NCBI GenBank assembly: GCA_964578605.1
Contig: CAZODO010000010.1
Coordinates: forward strand, 1 to 64,000
Length of the DNA stretch: 64,000 nucleotides
Direction: 5' to 3'
From: JAXMHN01 sp964578605
GTDB lineage: Bacteria > Verrucomicrobiota > Verrucomicrobiia > Limisphaerales > SIBE01
Part shown: piece after piece, positions 42,393-50,428 of the stretch
Layout of the letters: each line of letters opens with the position of its first letter
How positions within the stretch are numbered: position 1 is the first letter of the stretch
Translations under genes and position numbers: made by a program
The notes under the pieces: generated by a model
Seen by the model: the letters and a program-made list of their open reading frames with translations, nothing else
What the model was told of the DNA's origin: nothing
Databases searched by the model: none

Positions 42393-43216
42393 TGGTCGGC
42401 GTGGTTGCGTCTCCGGGGGCGCTTGCCTAGGGGGATTCGCGCCCGAATGGTGGTTCCGGCGCCGGGAGTCGATTCCAGTTCGAATTGGCCGCCCACCATC
42501 TGCACCCTCTCGCGCATGCCCAGCACTCCCAATCGATTGTTCCCTCTCGCGATGAGGACACGGTCCATTTGAAATCCCCTTCCATTGTCGATGATTTCCA
42601 TCGCGATCGCGCCGGCGAGTCTTTGGACGGTAAACTTGACATGGCTGGCATGCGCATGCCTGGCCACGTTGGTGAGCGCCTCCTGCGCCAGGCGAAAGAA
42701 GGCCGTGCGCTTGGCGCTGTCCAACTGGTCACTGCGATCGGACGTGAAGGCGGTAAGGTGAATCCGGATGCCTGTCCGCTTGGTGAAGTCCTTCATGAAA
42801 GAATGCAAAGCCGGGATGAGGCCCAGGTCGTCCAGCAAGGTCGGGCGCAGATCGCGGGCAAAGCGATGCACGCTTTCGACCGATTTCTCGACCAGCCGTT
42901 GGGTGCTGTTGATCTTCCCCTGCAGCCCCTTCGCATTCATGGCGGCGGCGGCCTTTAGAGTCGCTAGTCGCACGTTAATGCCCGTGAGCGTTTGCACGAT
43001 CTCATCGTGCAGCTCCCGGCTGATTCGTTTGCGTTCCTCTTCCTGCACCGTCAGAATCTGATGGGAAAGATGACGCATTTGCTCCTGGAGACACCGCGCC
43101 TGGGCCAGGGACTGGTCATGGTGCAGTTCACTCTTTTTGAGGGCGGCTTCGGCGGCCTTCCGGCGAGAGACTTCCTGCCGCAACCGGCGTTTCAAGCTGG
43201 CCACATCGCGTTTCAT
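42389..43216 (-). CDS. Histidine kinase, NarL/DegS type, without sensor domain
   Basis: This is a 275-aa cytoplasmic kinase. A short coiled coil is followed by the HisKA_3 box 'EEERKRISRELHDEIVQTLTG' and a full HATPase_c ('ALTNVARHAHASHVKF', 'DNGRGFQ', 'LGVLGMRERVQMVGGQFELES'). There is no PAS or membrane domain, so a partner must supply the signal. It follows the DHp-only gene by 3 bp and overlaps the regulator start by 4 nt. About 60% of its core is identical by eye to the kinase at 38700, a likely duplicate. Confidence 0.92.
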   Translation of the reverse strand: MKRDVASLKRRLRQEVSRRKAAEAALKKSELHHDQSLAQARCLQEQMRHLSHQILTVQEEERKRISRELHDEIVQTLTGINVRLATLKAAAAMNAKGLQGKINSTQRLVEKSVESVHRFARDLRPTLLDDLGLIPALHSFMKDFTKRTGIRIHLTAFTSDRSDQLDSAKRTAFFRLAQEALTNVARHAHASHVKFTVQRLAGAIAMEIIDNGRGFQMDRVLIARGNNRLGVLGMRERVQMVGGQFELESTPGAGTTIRARIPLGKRPRRRNHADQ

Positions 43217-43219
43217 GCC

Positions 43220-43930
43220 TTAACCGAGCTTACCGGAAAACCGCTCCAGAGTCTTGGCTGACTTTTCGACGAGCCGCTGGGTGACAATCAATTCCTTCTT
43301 CAGACCCGTGGTGTTGCGGGCAGCTTCTTTCTTCAAATGCGCCAGTCTCACCTGGATGCCCAGCAACCCTTGCGCGACGTCGTCGTGAAGGGTCCTGCTG
43401 ACCCTGGCTCGCTCGTTCTCCTGAGCCGAGAGCATCCGCCGAGTCAGACTTTGGAGGCACCGCCGCAAGTCGCGGGATTCCGCCAAGAGGCTGGCGTAAT
43501 GTTTGGTTTCATTCTTGAGCGCGTGCTTGAAAGCGTTTCGATCCGCCAACGCCTGCTTCCGGACCCGTCGCGACCTCGCCAGGTCCCTGGTGCGCTGCCG
43601 CAATTGTTTATCCAAGTGCAGGAAGCGGACCGCCGCTTGCCGGGCCGAGGGACTGGTCTGCTCCCATTCTTTGAAGGCTTCGGCAAAGAACGGGTCTGCC
43701 CGATGCGGTGCTCCGTCTCGAGCGGCGGGCTGTTCAAACTTGCCGAGGACCTTGTCATGCAGCCTGGCCAGGTCCAGCACTTTCAACCCGAGGCTCGCGG
43801 CCTGTTTTCCCACCCTGCGGGCAAGGGGCAGGCCAGTCTGCGCACCCTGCTTGCAGTAGTTCCGCAGAGCCGCCTCATATTGTTGCGCTAACATGATGGA
43901 GGTGCGTTTCATTAACTCCTTCACCGTCAT
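43220..43930 (-). CDS. DHp-domain protein lacking a kinase ATPase domain
   Basis: This is a 236-aa protein. The first 100 residues are helical ('MKRTSIMLAQQYEAALRNYC', 'SLGLKVLDLARLHDKVL') and resemble the RsbU-type N-terminal four-helix module. A coiled coil follows, then a HisKA_3 box 'NERARVSRTLHDDVAQGLLGIQVRLAHLKK' with the phosphorylatable His. The protein stops at 'VEKSAKTLERFSGKLG', exactly where the other kinases go on to 'RPTLLDDLG' and the ATPase. It lies 3 bp upstream of a sensor-less kinase. Together they could make a split kinase: input plus DHp on one chain, catalysis on the other. A simple truncation is the alternative. Confidence 0.75.
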   Translation of the reverse strand: MTVKELMKRTSIMLAQQYEAALRNYCKQGAQTGLPLARRVGKQAASLGLKVLDLARLHDKVLGKFEQPAARDGAPHRADPFFAEAFKEWEQTSPSARQAAVRFLHLDKQLRQRTRDLARSRRVRKQALADRNAFKHALKNETKHYASLLAESRDLRRCLQSLTRRMLSAQENERARVSRTLHDDVAQGLLGIQVRLAHLKKEAARNTTGLKKELIVTQRLVEKSAKTLERFSGKLG

Positions 43931-44080
43931 CCCCCGGCAGGGCGAGTTGGAAATGCGTGCCGGGTCCGGTCCCTATCATTGCCCTGGTTCTAATCCAACA
44001 AACGGCTGGCGTTCTGATCCGCTCCCAGACCTCGCCCGTTCGAAAGGACTCCCGATTTCCTTGGATGCCCGCATTTCCAG

Positions 44081-44290
44081 TCACTTGCCTATGTACTCAG
44101 ACGGATTGCGAATCCGGTCGATTCGTTCCGCTTCGGCCTTATTTACGGCGGCTTGTCGTCGCCGTCGCCTCAGGGCTGCCGCCAAGTTCGAGGGGAGTCT
44201 CCAGATCCACCTGACAAGACGAGCGAGCAGCAGCGCCAACTGCGTCAGTCGGCACCAGATTGATTTGTTTTTCGCGGGTGTTGGTCTCAT
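44081..44290 (-). CDS. Possible small basic protein
   Basis: This is a 69-aa frame: 'MRPTPAKNKSIWCRLTQLAL', a hydrophobic/Arg-rich middle, and a tail 'EAERIDRIRNPSEYIGK'. The tail resembles the endings of small conserved proteins I associate with this phylum, but I cannot name a family. No strong RBS. It is isolated between the DHp gene and the radical SAM gene. Confidence 0.4.
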   Translation of the reverse strand: MRPTPAKNKSIWCRLTQLALLLARLVRWIWRLPSNLAAALRRRRRQAAVNKAEAERIDRIRNPSEYIGK

Positions 44291-44669
44291 TGAGCCACGC
44301 TTCGAAAGAAGAACTTTTCCCAGATCCTCTCGCTCAACGGCACGATACGTTGTGCTCGCGCCCTCGCGCTATGGGGTAAAGACCCCACATCCAGCCGCGC
44401 AAGCATGCTCGTTGCGACGAGACAAACGGCGTTTTGCAGTTCGGCGCGTCGGGAACCGTTCTCCGCCCGGCTGTCGCGGCTGCTTCGCGTGTTGCTCTGA
44501 GCCAGTCGCGGCAGGCTGGTTCACGGTCTCCAGACGGCTCGACTCCGACCCCCAGGTCGGCGTGCACCTCTTCTTTCAATTCGCGCATCGGGTAGCGCCC
44601 AGAAACCGGCGCCCCCCCCCCCACGAAACACTGGGCAGGGGCACCCGTCCTTGGTCCACCCTAAACGCG

Positions 44670-44754
44670 CGGATCACCCGTAGTTCACCCGTAGATCACC
44701 CGTGGTTGACCCGTGCGCCAACGGGTGATCTACGGGTGATCTACGGGTGATCTG
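44670..44754. repeat. 11-nt palindromic array, GATCACCCGTG class, copy 2
   Basis: Four left units (CGGATCACCCG, TAGTTCACCCG, TAGATCACCCG, TGGTTGACCCG) are followed by a turn TGCGCCAA and three inverted units of CGGGTGATCTA. Counting from CCG, the turn unit CCGTGCGCCAA is itself 11 nt, so the phase is continuous. GATCACCCGT and ACGGGTGATC are exact complements. Confidence 0.9.
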
Positions 44755-44904
44755 CTTAGGGAACGTGGCAGGGGCAGAAACGATGGAACGGCGGGGAAGA
44801 ACGGCGCGAGGTGGCCGATATAGGGTCTACACCCCATTGCGCATGGGGTCCGTTGAACGGTTATATGGAAAACGAGACGGAAACCAGGCCACACGTTTCA
44901 AACC

Positions 44905-46527
44905 ATGATCGTATTCCTGATTCACATTCGCGACCCTCAATTCTACGCGCTGCCCGCGAAGACCCGCGCCAAGAACGGCAATATCCGTGTGATGGGGTTT
45001 CCTCCCATTGGCATCATGTCGTTGTCGGCCGTCGTAAAACGAGCCGGCCACGAGTGTTTCATGTTCGACCAGGCCAACCCGGAAACGCCCAACAAAACCA
45101 TCCTCGAGGAGATCCGGAAGAAGCAACCTGCCCTGGTGGGTTTAAGCTTCTTGAGCACCACAAGCTATCCCTACGCCAAGATGCTCGCGCGGCAAGTACG
45201 AGCCTCCAACCCCTCGGTGAAATTGGCGTTTGGCGGAGTGTTTGCCAGCCTCAATGCGCCGCTGGTCAAGCAGCAATGCCCCGAGGTTGACTTTGTCTGC
45301 CGTGGCGACGGGGAACAGTTGATTCTGGACCTTTTGGAGCATCTCGACGACCCAGCCGGGGTCGCCAGCCTCACTTGGGCGAAGGACGGGCAGGTGATCA
45401 ATAATCCCGATCGCAAAATGGAGCGTCATTTGGATCAGTGGCCCTTTCCGGATCGGGAGGGCTTGCCCTTGGATTTCGTCGAATCGATGCCGTTGGATGT
45501 TCCCGCCGTGCTCTCCCTCGAGCGTTTCACGACCATGCAAACGTCACGGGGTTGTCCCTGGTCGTGCGCGTTTTGCGACATCCCCGTCTTCAATGAAGGG
45601 AAATGGCGTTCCCGCAGCCCGGAGCATGTCATCCGGGAGTTCAAGCACCTCCAGGAAAGCGGCTACGGCTCGGTTTATTTTGTCGACGATCACTTCCTCC
45701 TGCAGCCCAAACGCATTGAAGCGATCTGCCAGGGGATTTCCGACCATGGACTCACCATTCAATGGGGCTGTGAAGGCCGGGTCGATTCCGTCGCCCAGCA
45801 TCTGTTCCCGGCCATGGCCAAAGCTCATTGCCGCACCTTGATGTTCGGCATCGAGAGCGGCAGTCAGAAGATCCTCGACCGGGTTCGAAAAGAGCAGACG
45901 CTCGAGGAGGTTGAGACGGCTGTGACGAACGCCAAGAAGGCCGGCATCGAGATCGTCCACGGCTTCTTCGTGGTGGGCAATCCGGATGAAACCGCGGAGG
46001 ATATGAAGGCGACCTTCGATTTTGCCGCGAGGCTCCCTTTGGACACCTTCGGTTTCAACCGGTTATGCGTGTATCGCGGCACGCCCCTCTGGCAGGAGTA
46101 CGTGACGCGGAGATTGGTCAACGAGGAGACCGATTGGTACAAGTTCTTTAAGTGTTCCGCGATCGACCCCACCTGCTTGTCCGGGGAACAAATCAATGAC
46201 CTCCGGCGCGCGGGGTTGAGGCGCTTGTTCATTCACAAACTGCTGCACTTCCCATGGCAGACCTTTCGGCTCCTCAAACGCTTCCTCCGTCATATGCCGG
46301 CGCGGGATGTGGGCTATCTCATCATCAAGCCATTTCTAGGGAAGAAAACGGGCGCAACCAAAGCCGAATTGCTCTCTCGAGCAGTCGACCACGGTGCGGC
46401 CAAGGATGCGGCGGGCCAACTCACCCATCTGACGGATGACCTGTTGGACGCTGTTTTGCGCGAGTCTCAGGCCGAGCGCCTCAGGATTCAAGGGGAGGCC
46501 CGGATGGCTGGCGGGCAGTCGTCCTGA
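44905..46527 (+). CDS. B12-binding-domain radical SAM protein
   Basis: This is a 540-aa protein. Residues 1-150 are a cobalamin-binding Rossmann-like domain ('PPIGIMSLSAVVKRAGHECFMFDQANP'). A radical SAM barrel starts near 205 with 'TSRGCPWSCAFCDIP', the CxxxCxxC cluster site (Cys216/220/223), and continues 'VYFVDDHFLLQPKRIEAICQ', 'MFGIESGSQKILDRV'. The C-terminal 110 residues contain 'RLFIHKLLHFPWQTFRLLKRFL', found in members that modify lipids, hopanoids or natural products. It stands alone, so the substrate is unknown. Confidence 0.88.
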   Translation: MIVFLIHIRDPQFYALPAKTRAKNGNIRVMGFPPIGIMSLSAVVKRAGHECFMFDQANPETPNKTILEEIRKKQPALVGLSFLSTTSYPYAKMLARQVRASNPSVKLAFGGVFASLNAPLVKQQCPEVDFVCRGDGEQLILDLLEHLDDPAGVASLTWAKDGQVINNPDRKMERHLDQWPFPDREGLPLDFVESMPLDVPAVLSLERFTTMQTSRGCPWSCAFCDIPVFNEGKWRSRSPEHVIREFKHLQESGYGSVYFVDDHFLLQPKRIEAICQGISDHGLTIQWGCEGRVDSVAQHLFPAMAKAHCRTLMFGIESGSQKILDRVRKEQTLEEVETAVTNAKKAGIEIVHGFFVVGNPDETAEDMKATFDFAARLPLDTFGFNRLCVYRGTPLWQEYVTRRLVNEETDWYKFFKCSAIDPTCLSGEQINDLRRAGLRRLFIHKLLHFPWQTFRLLKRFLRHMPARDVGYLIIKPFLGKKTGATKAELLSRAVDHGAAKDAAGQLTHLTDDLLDAVLRESQAERLRIQGEARMAGGQSS

Positions 46528-46620
46528 CGCCGGGCTCCCCTCCTGCCGATGGTATCACGATGGCGCCTTGGGGTGAACACCCCGTTGCGCTGCCGCTGCT
46601 TTCCGTGCAAGGGTCGAGCT

Positions 46621-46779
46621 GTGAGAATCAAACCAAGGAAGAACGAAAGAACTTTTGGAGAGTTCGTTTTCTCGGTGTACGGGCTCTTCGGCAAACGCCG
46701 GGCCACGGCGATCGTGATGCATGCCGTGAATACGCACCAACTCCAGTTTCGCGGGAAACACAACTTTCGAATTTGCTGA
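46621..46779 (+). CDS. Small conserved-looking basic protein
   Basis: A 52-aa frame can start at GTG 46621 (an ATG at 46549 is the alternative): 'RIKPRKNERTFGEFVFSVYG', 'LFGKRRATAIVMHAVNTHQL', 'QFRGKHNFRI'. The pattern FGEFV..VY..xGKRRA..IV..A(V)N...FRGxxxF resembles short proteins I recall from Opitutaceae and relatives. The function is unknown. It follows the radical SAM gene by about 90 bp on the same strand. Confidence 0.5.
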   Translation: MRIKPRKNERTFGEFVFSVYGLFGKRRATAIVMHAVNTHQLQFRGKHNFRIC

Positions 46780-46928
46780 GCTCACGGGTGGAAGCCGAAA
46801 GGACGACGGAACGACTTCGTGGGTGCGTGGCGGATCAACCCTGCTCGAATCGACCCGTCGAGTGATCCCCCCATAAACTCTCGGCGCCTTCTTCTGACGT
46901 AACTTGCTCCGTGACGCCGCCGCACCCG

Positions 46929-47159
46929 ATGACGACCAGGGTGAATGCCTCTGACTTCAAGTTCTCCTGCCCGTTCTGCCAGCAACACCTCGCCCGCGAA
47001 GACGCGATGCGTGGCGCGCAAATCCAATGCCCTGCTTGCAAGGCACAAATTGCCATTCCTGCCCTGCTCGGTCTAACGGCGCACGCGGCCTCGAAGGATC
47101 ATGCGGTCGGAAACTACGTTCCTCCCCTGATTCGAGCGCCCTCAGCGGCGTTAGTCTAG
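46929..47159 (+). CDS. Small zinc-ribbon protein or fragment
   Basis: This is a 76-aa frame with a clear double CxxC ribbon: 'FKFSCPFCQQHLAREDAMRG' then 'IQCPACKAQIAIPALL'. Such ribbons commonly start larger verrucomicrobial membrane proteins, and here the protein ends soon after the ribbon. It may be a genuine small zinc protein or the remaining N-terminus of a larger gene. ATG 46929 chosen; 46911 is possible. Confidence 0.5.
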   Translation: MTTRVNASDFKFSCPFCQQHLAREDAMRGAQIQCPACKAQIAIPALLGLTAHAASKDHAVGNYVPPLIRAPSAALV

Positions 47160-47402
47160 CGCCTGCCGGTTGAGGAGGGAGGCAGCTTTTTCGCGAAATG
47201 GCGCGTGCCAAGTTGGTGAGGGTGTGCATGCCAGCGGGTTCGGGCGAGTGGTTCGGGAAGGAGGGGACGGACGGGCGTGAGGGATGAGGGGAGAAAGGAG
47301 CCTGAGCCGGGCGCTGCTCCAGACGTTGGTCTTCAAGATTCGCCGAATGGTCTTGCCTGACACCTCAACTCTGGCATAGTAGGGGCCAGTGTTAGAACGG
47401 TT

Positions 47403-47487
47403 GCCCGCGTGGCGGAATTGGCAGACGCGCTAGATTCAGGTTCTAGTCCTTAACCGGGTACAGGTTCAAGTCCTGTCGCGGGCACCA
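47403..47487 (+). tRNA. tRNA-Leu(CAG)
   Basis: Acceptor GCCCGCG pairs with CGCGGGC, discriminator A, encoded CCA (47485-47487). The anticodon arm CTAGA-TTCAGGT-TCTAG gives CAG (reads CUG). Class II variable arm and GGTTCAAGTCC T-arm. Length 85 nt. Confidence 0.97.
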
Positions 47488-47499
47488 CCTCGAGAAGAC

Positions 47500-49860
47500 T
47501 CAGGATCTTGATCCATCTCCCACGCGCGCTCCGAACGCTTCCGGGGGGCGAAGGATGTTTCCGGCTCTCTCGTTCGGCAAAAGGTTCGCCTGACTTGTCT
47601 GGACAGAGCAAGCTGGCAACCCAATCCCGGCGCGATCCAGTTCGAGGTGGAACGTGCTCCCTTTGCCGGGCTCGGATTCAACCCCGACGGCCCCCCCCAT
47701 CTTCTCCGCGGCGCGCTTGACGATGCTCAGTCCCATCCCCGTGCCCGGGAACTGGCGATGGTGAACCCGCTCGAAAAGGCCCCAAATGAGGCCGAGCTTT
47801 TCGCGGGGGATTCCAATCCCGTTGTCACGCACGAACAACGCCACTCTTTCCCGCCGTTGTTCGGTCCAGATCCGCACGCGGGGCTTGCATCCCAGCTCTA
47901 CGAACTTTACGGCGTTGGTCAAGAGATTGGACACGCACTGGGTGAGCAAAGCCTCATTGCCCAAGACCGGCAGGAGGACGCCCCCGATTTCAATGTCCGC
48001 CTGGTCCGGGTGCAGATGGGGCGACCGATCGATGATGCCGCGAACCAGCTGATCCAAGTCCACCGTCGAAAGGGGCGCCGCCGACTGAACGACTCTGCTA
48101 AATTCGAGCACGTCCTGGATGAGCTGATCCATGTGCTTGGCCGACGACGTGATCCGGCGGAGATAATCCGCGTGCTCTTCCCCAAGTTCCCCGGCGGCTT
48201 CCTCGGCGACGATTGCAGATAACGATCCCATCGCGCGGAGGGGCGCTCTTAAGTCATGCGCCATGCTGTAGGAGAACTGTTCCATATCACGCACTAACAA
48301 CTGCAGCTCTGCGGTGCGTTCCCGGACCTGGCGCTCCAGCTCGGCCTGGAACTCCTTCTGTTGCGTAATGTCGAGGACCGTTCCAATCAGCCGCACGGCA
48401 CGGCCGCCTTCGAAAAGGACCTGCCCGGACCCCGCGATCCAGCGGGTCCGCCCGTCTCGGAGCAGGCGATATTCCATTTGAAACTCGCCGCCACCGCGCG
48501 GATCGAGGGCGCGCTGAAAGGCTTCCTCGACGCGGACCCGGTCGTCCGGGTGAATAACCGCCATGGCCGCTTCGTGGGTGACGCACTCTTCCGGCCCAAC
48601 GCCCCAGAGTTCACGAATGCGCTCGTCCCAATGGCGGTCCCCGGTCACCACGTTGTAATCGTGGATGCCGATCTTCCCGGCGGACTTGGCCAACCGAAGG
48701 CGCTGCTCGCCCTCCTTCCGGTTTGAAATATCCCGCAGAATCCCCACGCGCCACAGGGGCGCGCCATCCTCCCCCGCTTGCACGGTGAAATGATCCGCGA
48801 TCCAGCGGTACCGCCCGTCATCCGCCCTGAACCGATATTCCACCCGCCCTTTGAGTGCGCGAAACCCCTCTTCCACCGCCAACTGGACCGAGGCCCGATC
48901 GTCGGGATGGACCCGTTCAAGGAATTCCGCGAGAGCCATGGAACGTATCCGCTCCGGTGTCAGGCCCAGGACCTGCTCAACCACGGGGCTGAGATAATCG
49001 TAGCGATCGGTCCGCAAGTCGCGCCGGTAGGCCGCGTCCAGCGCGTTCTCGAGCACTGATCGCAACCGCTCCCTCGATTCCCGCAGCGCTTCCTCCGCCT
49101 CCTTGCGCTCGCTGATATTCCTCGCGGCAATCTGCGCGGCCGGACCTCCCTGCCACACGATGGGAACCACCGACATCTCCACCTCGATACTCGACCCGTC
49201 CACCTTTTGCCAAACGCATTCAACAGGTGGAGCGGGTTGGCCCTTCTCCGCCCTCCCGGCCTGCTCTCCTTCCGCCGTCCTCGGCGCCGGATCGAGAGCA
49301 ATGGTCACACGACGGCCGATGAGTTCCTCAGGATTCTCCGCTCCCAAAAGCCGGGCCGCCGCCGGATTCGCGTAAACCCAGCGCTCTCCCGCCTTGACCA
49401 GGATCGCTTCCGGAGACGCTTCCGCCAAGGCCCCGTAGCGGTGCTCGGTTTCCCGAAGAGCCCCCTCAGCCTTTGCCGCCCGAAGCAGTGCCCGGACGTG
49501 AGCCAGCAATTCCCTGGACTCAACGGGCCCGGTCAGGCATGCGTCCGCCCCGGTCTCCAGACTGTCAAGCTGGGGGTCCGCCGACGCGAAGGACTCGGAG
49601 ACCATGACAATGGGCAGATGGGATGTCGCAAGGTTCGCCTTGAGCTGCCGGCAAAGATCCGTGCCGCAAACGTCGGGGAGCGGGACCGCCAACACGATGA
49701 GATCGGGGTTGTCCCGCCCTGCGATCTGAAGGCAGTCGGCCCCACTGCCAGCCTCCAGCACGTCATGGCCAGCCCGGCGCAACCACTGCGCAACGGCCTT
49801 CCGGCTCGCGGGCGCGCGGTCAACAACGAGCACCCTCGCAAGCGCGCAAGCCTTTGCCAT
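47500..49860 (-). CDS. Multi-PAS hybrid histidine kinase with degenerate receiver
   Basis: This is a 786-aa cytoplasmic protein from ATG 49860. Order: receiver-like domain (1-125), PAS ('HRYGALAEASPEAILVKAGERWVYANPAAARLLGAENP'), two PAS/PAC domains ending 'GILRDISNRKEGE' and 'LIGTVLDITQQKEFQ'. The HisKA box is 'MEQFSYSMAHDLRAPLRAMGSL' and the HATPase_c has 'NLLTNAVKFVE', 'DNGIGIP' and 'GTGMGLSIVKRAAEKMGG'. The receiver lacks its phospho-Asp: 'DLIVLAVPLPD' has Ala58 where Asp is expected. The conserved Lys is Gly111 ('LTGPVE'). The receiver is therefore probably a non-phosphorylated interaction or allosteric module. No response regulator is adjacent. Confidence 0.9.
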   Translation of the reverse strand: MAKACALARVLVVDRAPASRKAVAQWLRRAGHDVLEAGSGADCLQIAGRDNPDLIVLAVPLPDVCGTDLCRQLKANLATSHLPIVMVSESFASADPQLDSLETGADACLTGPVESRELLAHVRALLRAAKAEGALRETEHRYGALAEASPEAILVKAGERWVYANPAAARLLGAENPEELIGRRVTIALDPAPRTAEGEQAGRAEKGQPAPPVECVWQKVDGSSIEVEMSVVPIVWQGGPAAQIAARNISERKEAEEALRESRERLRSVLENALDAAYRRDLRTDRYDYLSPVVEQVLGLTPERIRSMALAEFLERVHPDDRASVQLAVEEGFRALKGRVEYRFRADDGRYRWIADHFTVQAGEDGAPLWRVGILRDISNRKEGEQRLRLAKSAGKIGIHDYNVVTGDRHWDERIRELWGVGPEECVTHEAAMAVIHPDDRVRVEEAFQRALDPRGGGEFQMEYRLLRDGRTRWIAGSGQVLFEGGRAVRLIGTVLDITQQKEFQAELERQVRERTAELQLLVRDMEQFSYSMAHDLRAPLRAMGSLSAIVAEEAAGELGEEHADYLRRITSSAKHMDQLIQDVLEFSRVVQSAAPLSTVDLDQLVRGIIDRSPHLHPDQADIEIGGVLLPVLGNEALLTQCVSNLLTNAVKFVELGCKPRVRIWTEQRRERVALFVRDNGIGIPREKLGLIWGLFERVHHRQFPGTGMGLSIVKRAAEKMGGAVGVESEPGKGSTFHLELDRAGIGLPACSVQTSQANLLPNERAGNILRPPEAFGARVGDGSRS

Positions 49861-50040
49861 GGACGTCCCCTGGAACCAAGCCCTCACGGTCTGCGTCTAC
49901 GTCAGAAGATCCTTTTCACTGCAGTCCTGTGTCGTGGTGAACCCATCAGCCTACGATTCAATCCGAGTGGGTATCCTCTTCACCGAAAATTGTCCAGCAG
50001 AAAGGGGTGCGCTGCAGAAATTCAGCAATTTCCCATAGCA

Positions 50041-50076
50041 GCAGGGCGGGTCGCTCCGTCGACCGCCGTTGCTTGC
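50041..50076 (+). repeat. 36-bp direct repeat, copy 1
   Basis: Starts GCAGGGCGGGTCGCTCCGTC and continues GACCGCCGTTGCTTGC. One mismatch to the copy at 50196-50231 (CCGTTG versus CTGTTG). Confidence 0.8.
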
Positions 50077-50195
50077 TTCCCCTTCGCCCCTTTCTCCACT
50101 GCCTGGCGCTTTTGAAGCTCCAACTCCAGAAAGCGCAAGGAAACCACGGCGCGCGACGGAGCGCGCTGCCCTACCGATTCTCTGAACCCAGGCAG

Positions 50196-50231
50196 GCAGG
50201 GCGGGTCGCTCCGTCGACCGCTGTTGCTTGC
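50196..50231 (+). repeat. 36-bp direct repeat, copy 2
   Basis: Second copy of the GCAGGGCGGGTCGCTCCGTC-containing segment, 155 bp after the first and in the same orientation. Confidence 0.8.
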
Positions 50232-50289
50232 TCCTTCCCAACGACGAGCGAGAGGAATCGAAAGCCGCTGCTTCCGGAGATACCCCGCA

Positions 50290-50376
50290 AATAACACGGT
50301 TCTAACAGGTATATCACTCGTTCCGAAGACGTGTTATATACGTGTTAAATACCTGTTAAATACGTGTTATATCCGG
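50290..50376. repeat. 11-nt palindromic array, TTAACACGTAT class, copy 2
   Basis: Units: ATAACACGGTT, CTAACAGGTAT, ATCACT, turn CGTTCCGAAGA, then CGTGTTATATA, CGTGTTAAATA, CCTGTTAAATA, CGTGTTATATC. The right flank CCGGAAGCAGC is the reverse complement of the left flank of the copy at 30790, so this copy is inverted relative to that one. Confidence 0.9.
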
Positions 50377-50428
50377 AAGCAGCCCGGCCGACTCAAAGAC
50401 CTCAGGTCCGCGGAAAGTGCCCGGATGC

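Larger units (their letters stand above)
43931..44904. other. Large intergenic region with an 11-nt array and one possible small gene
   Basis: The region contains a possible 69-codon gene at 44081-44290 on the minus strand and the GATCACCCGTG-class array at 44670-44754. A self-complementary GGGGTAAAGACCCC is at about 44373-44386. Long open frames on the plus strand have no protein-like features. Confidence 0.5.
49861..50289. other. Intergenic region with a 36-bp duplicated segment
   Basis: No gene is seen. Two near-identical 36-bp segments (50041-50076, 50196-50231) flank sequence containing GCGCGCGACGGAGCGCGCTG, a related theme. Confidence 0.5.

Noticed and set aside
43893..44750. 285-codon plus-strand open frame between the DHp gene and the radical SAM gene
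   Set aside because: Arg/Ser/Pro-rich, overlaps the 5' end of the DHp gene on the other strand, and reads through a palindromic repeat array; not protein-like.
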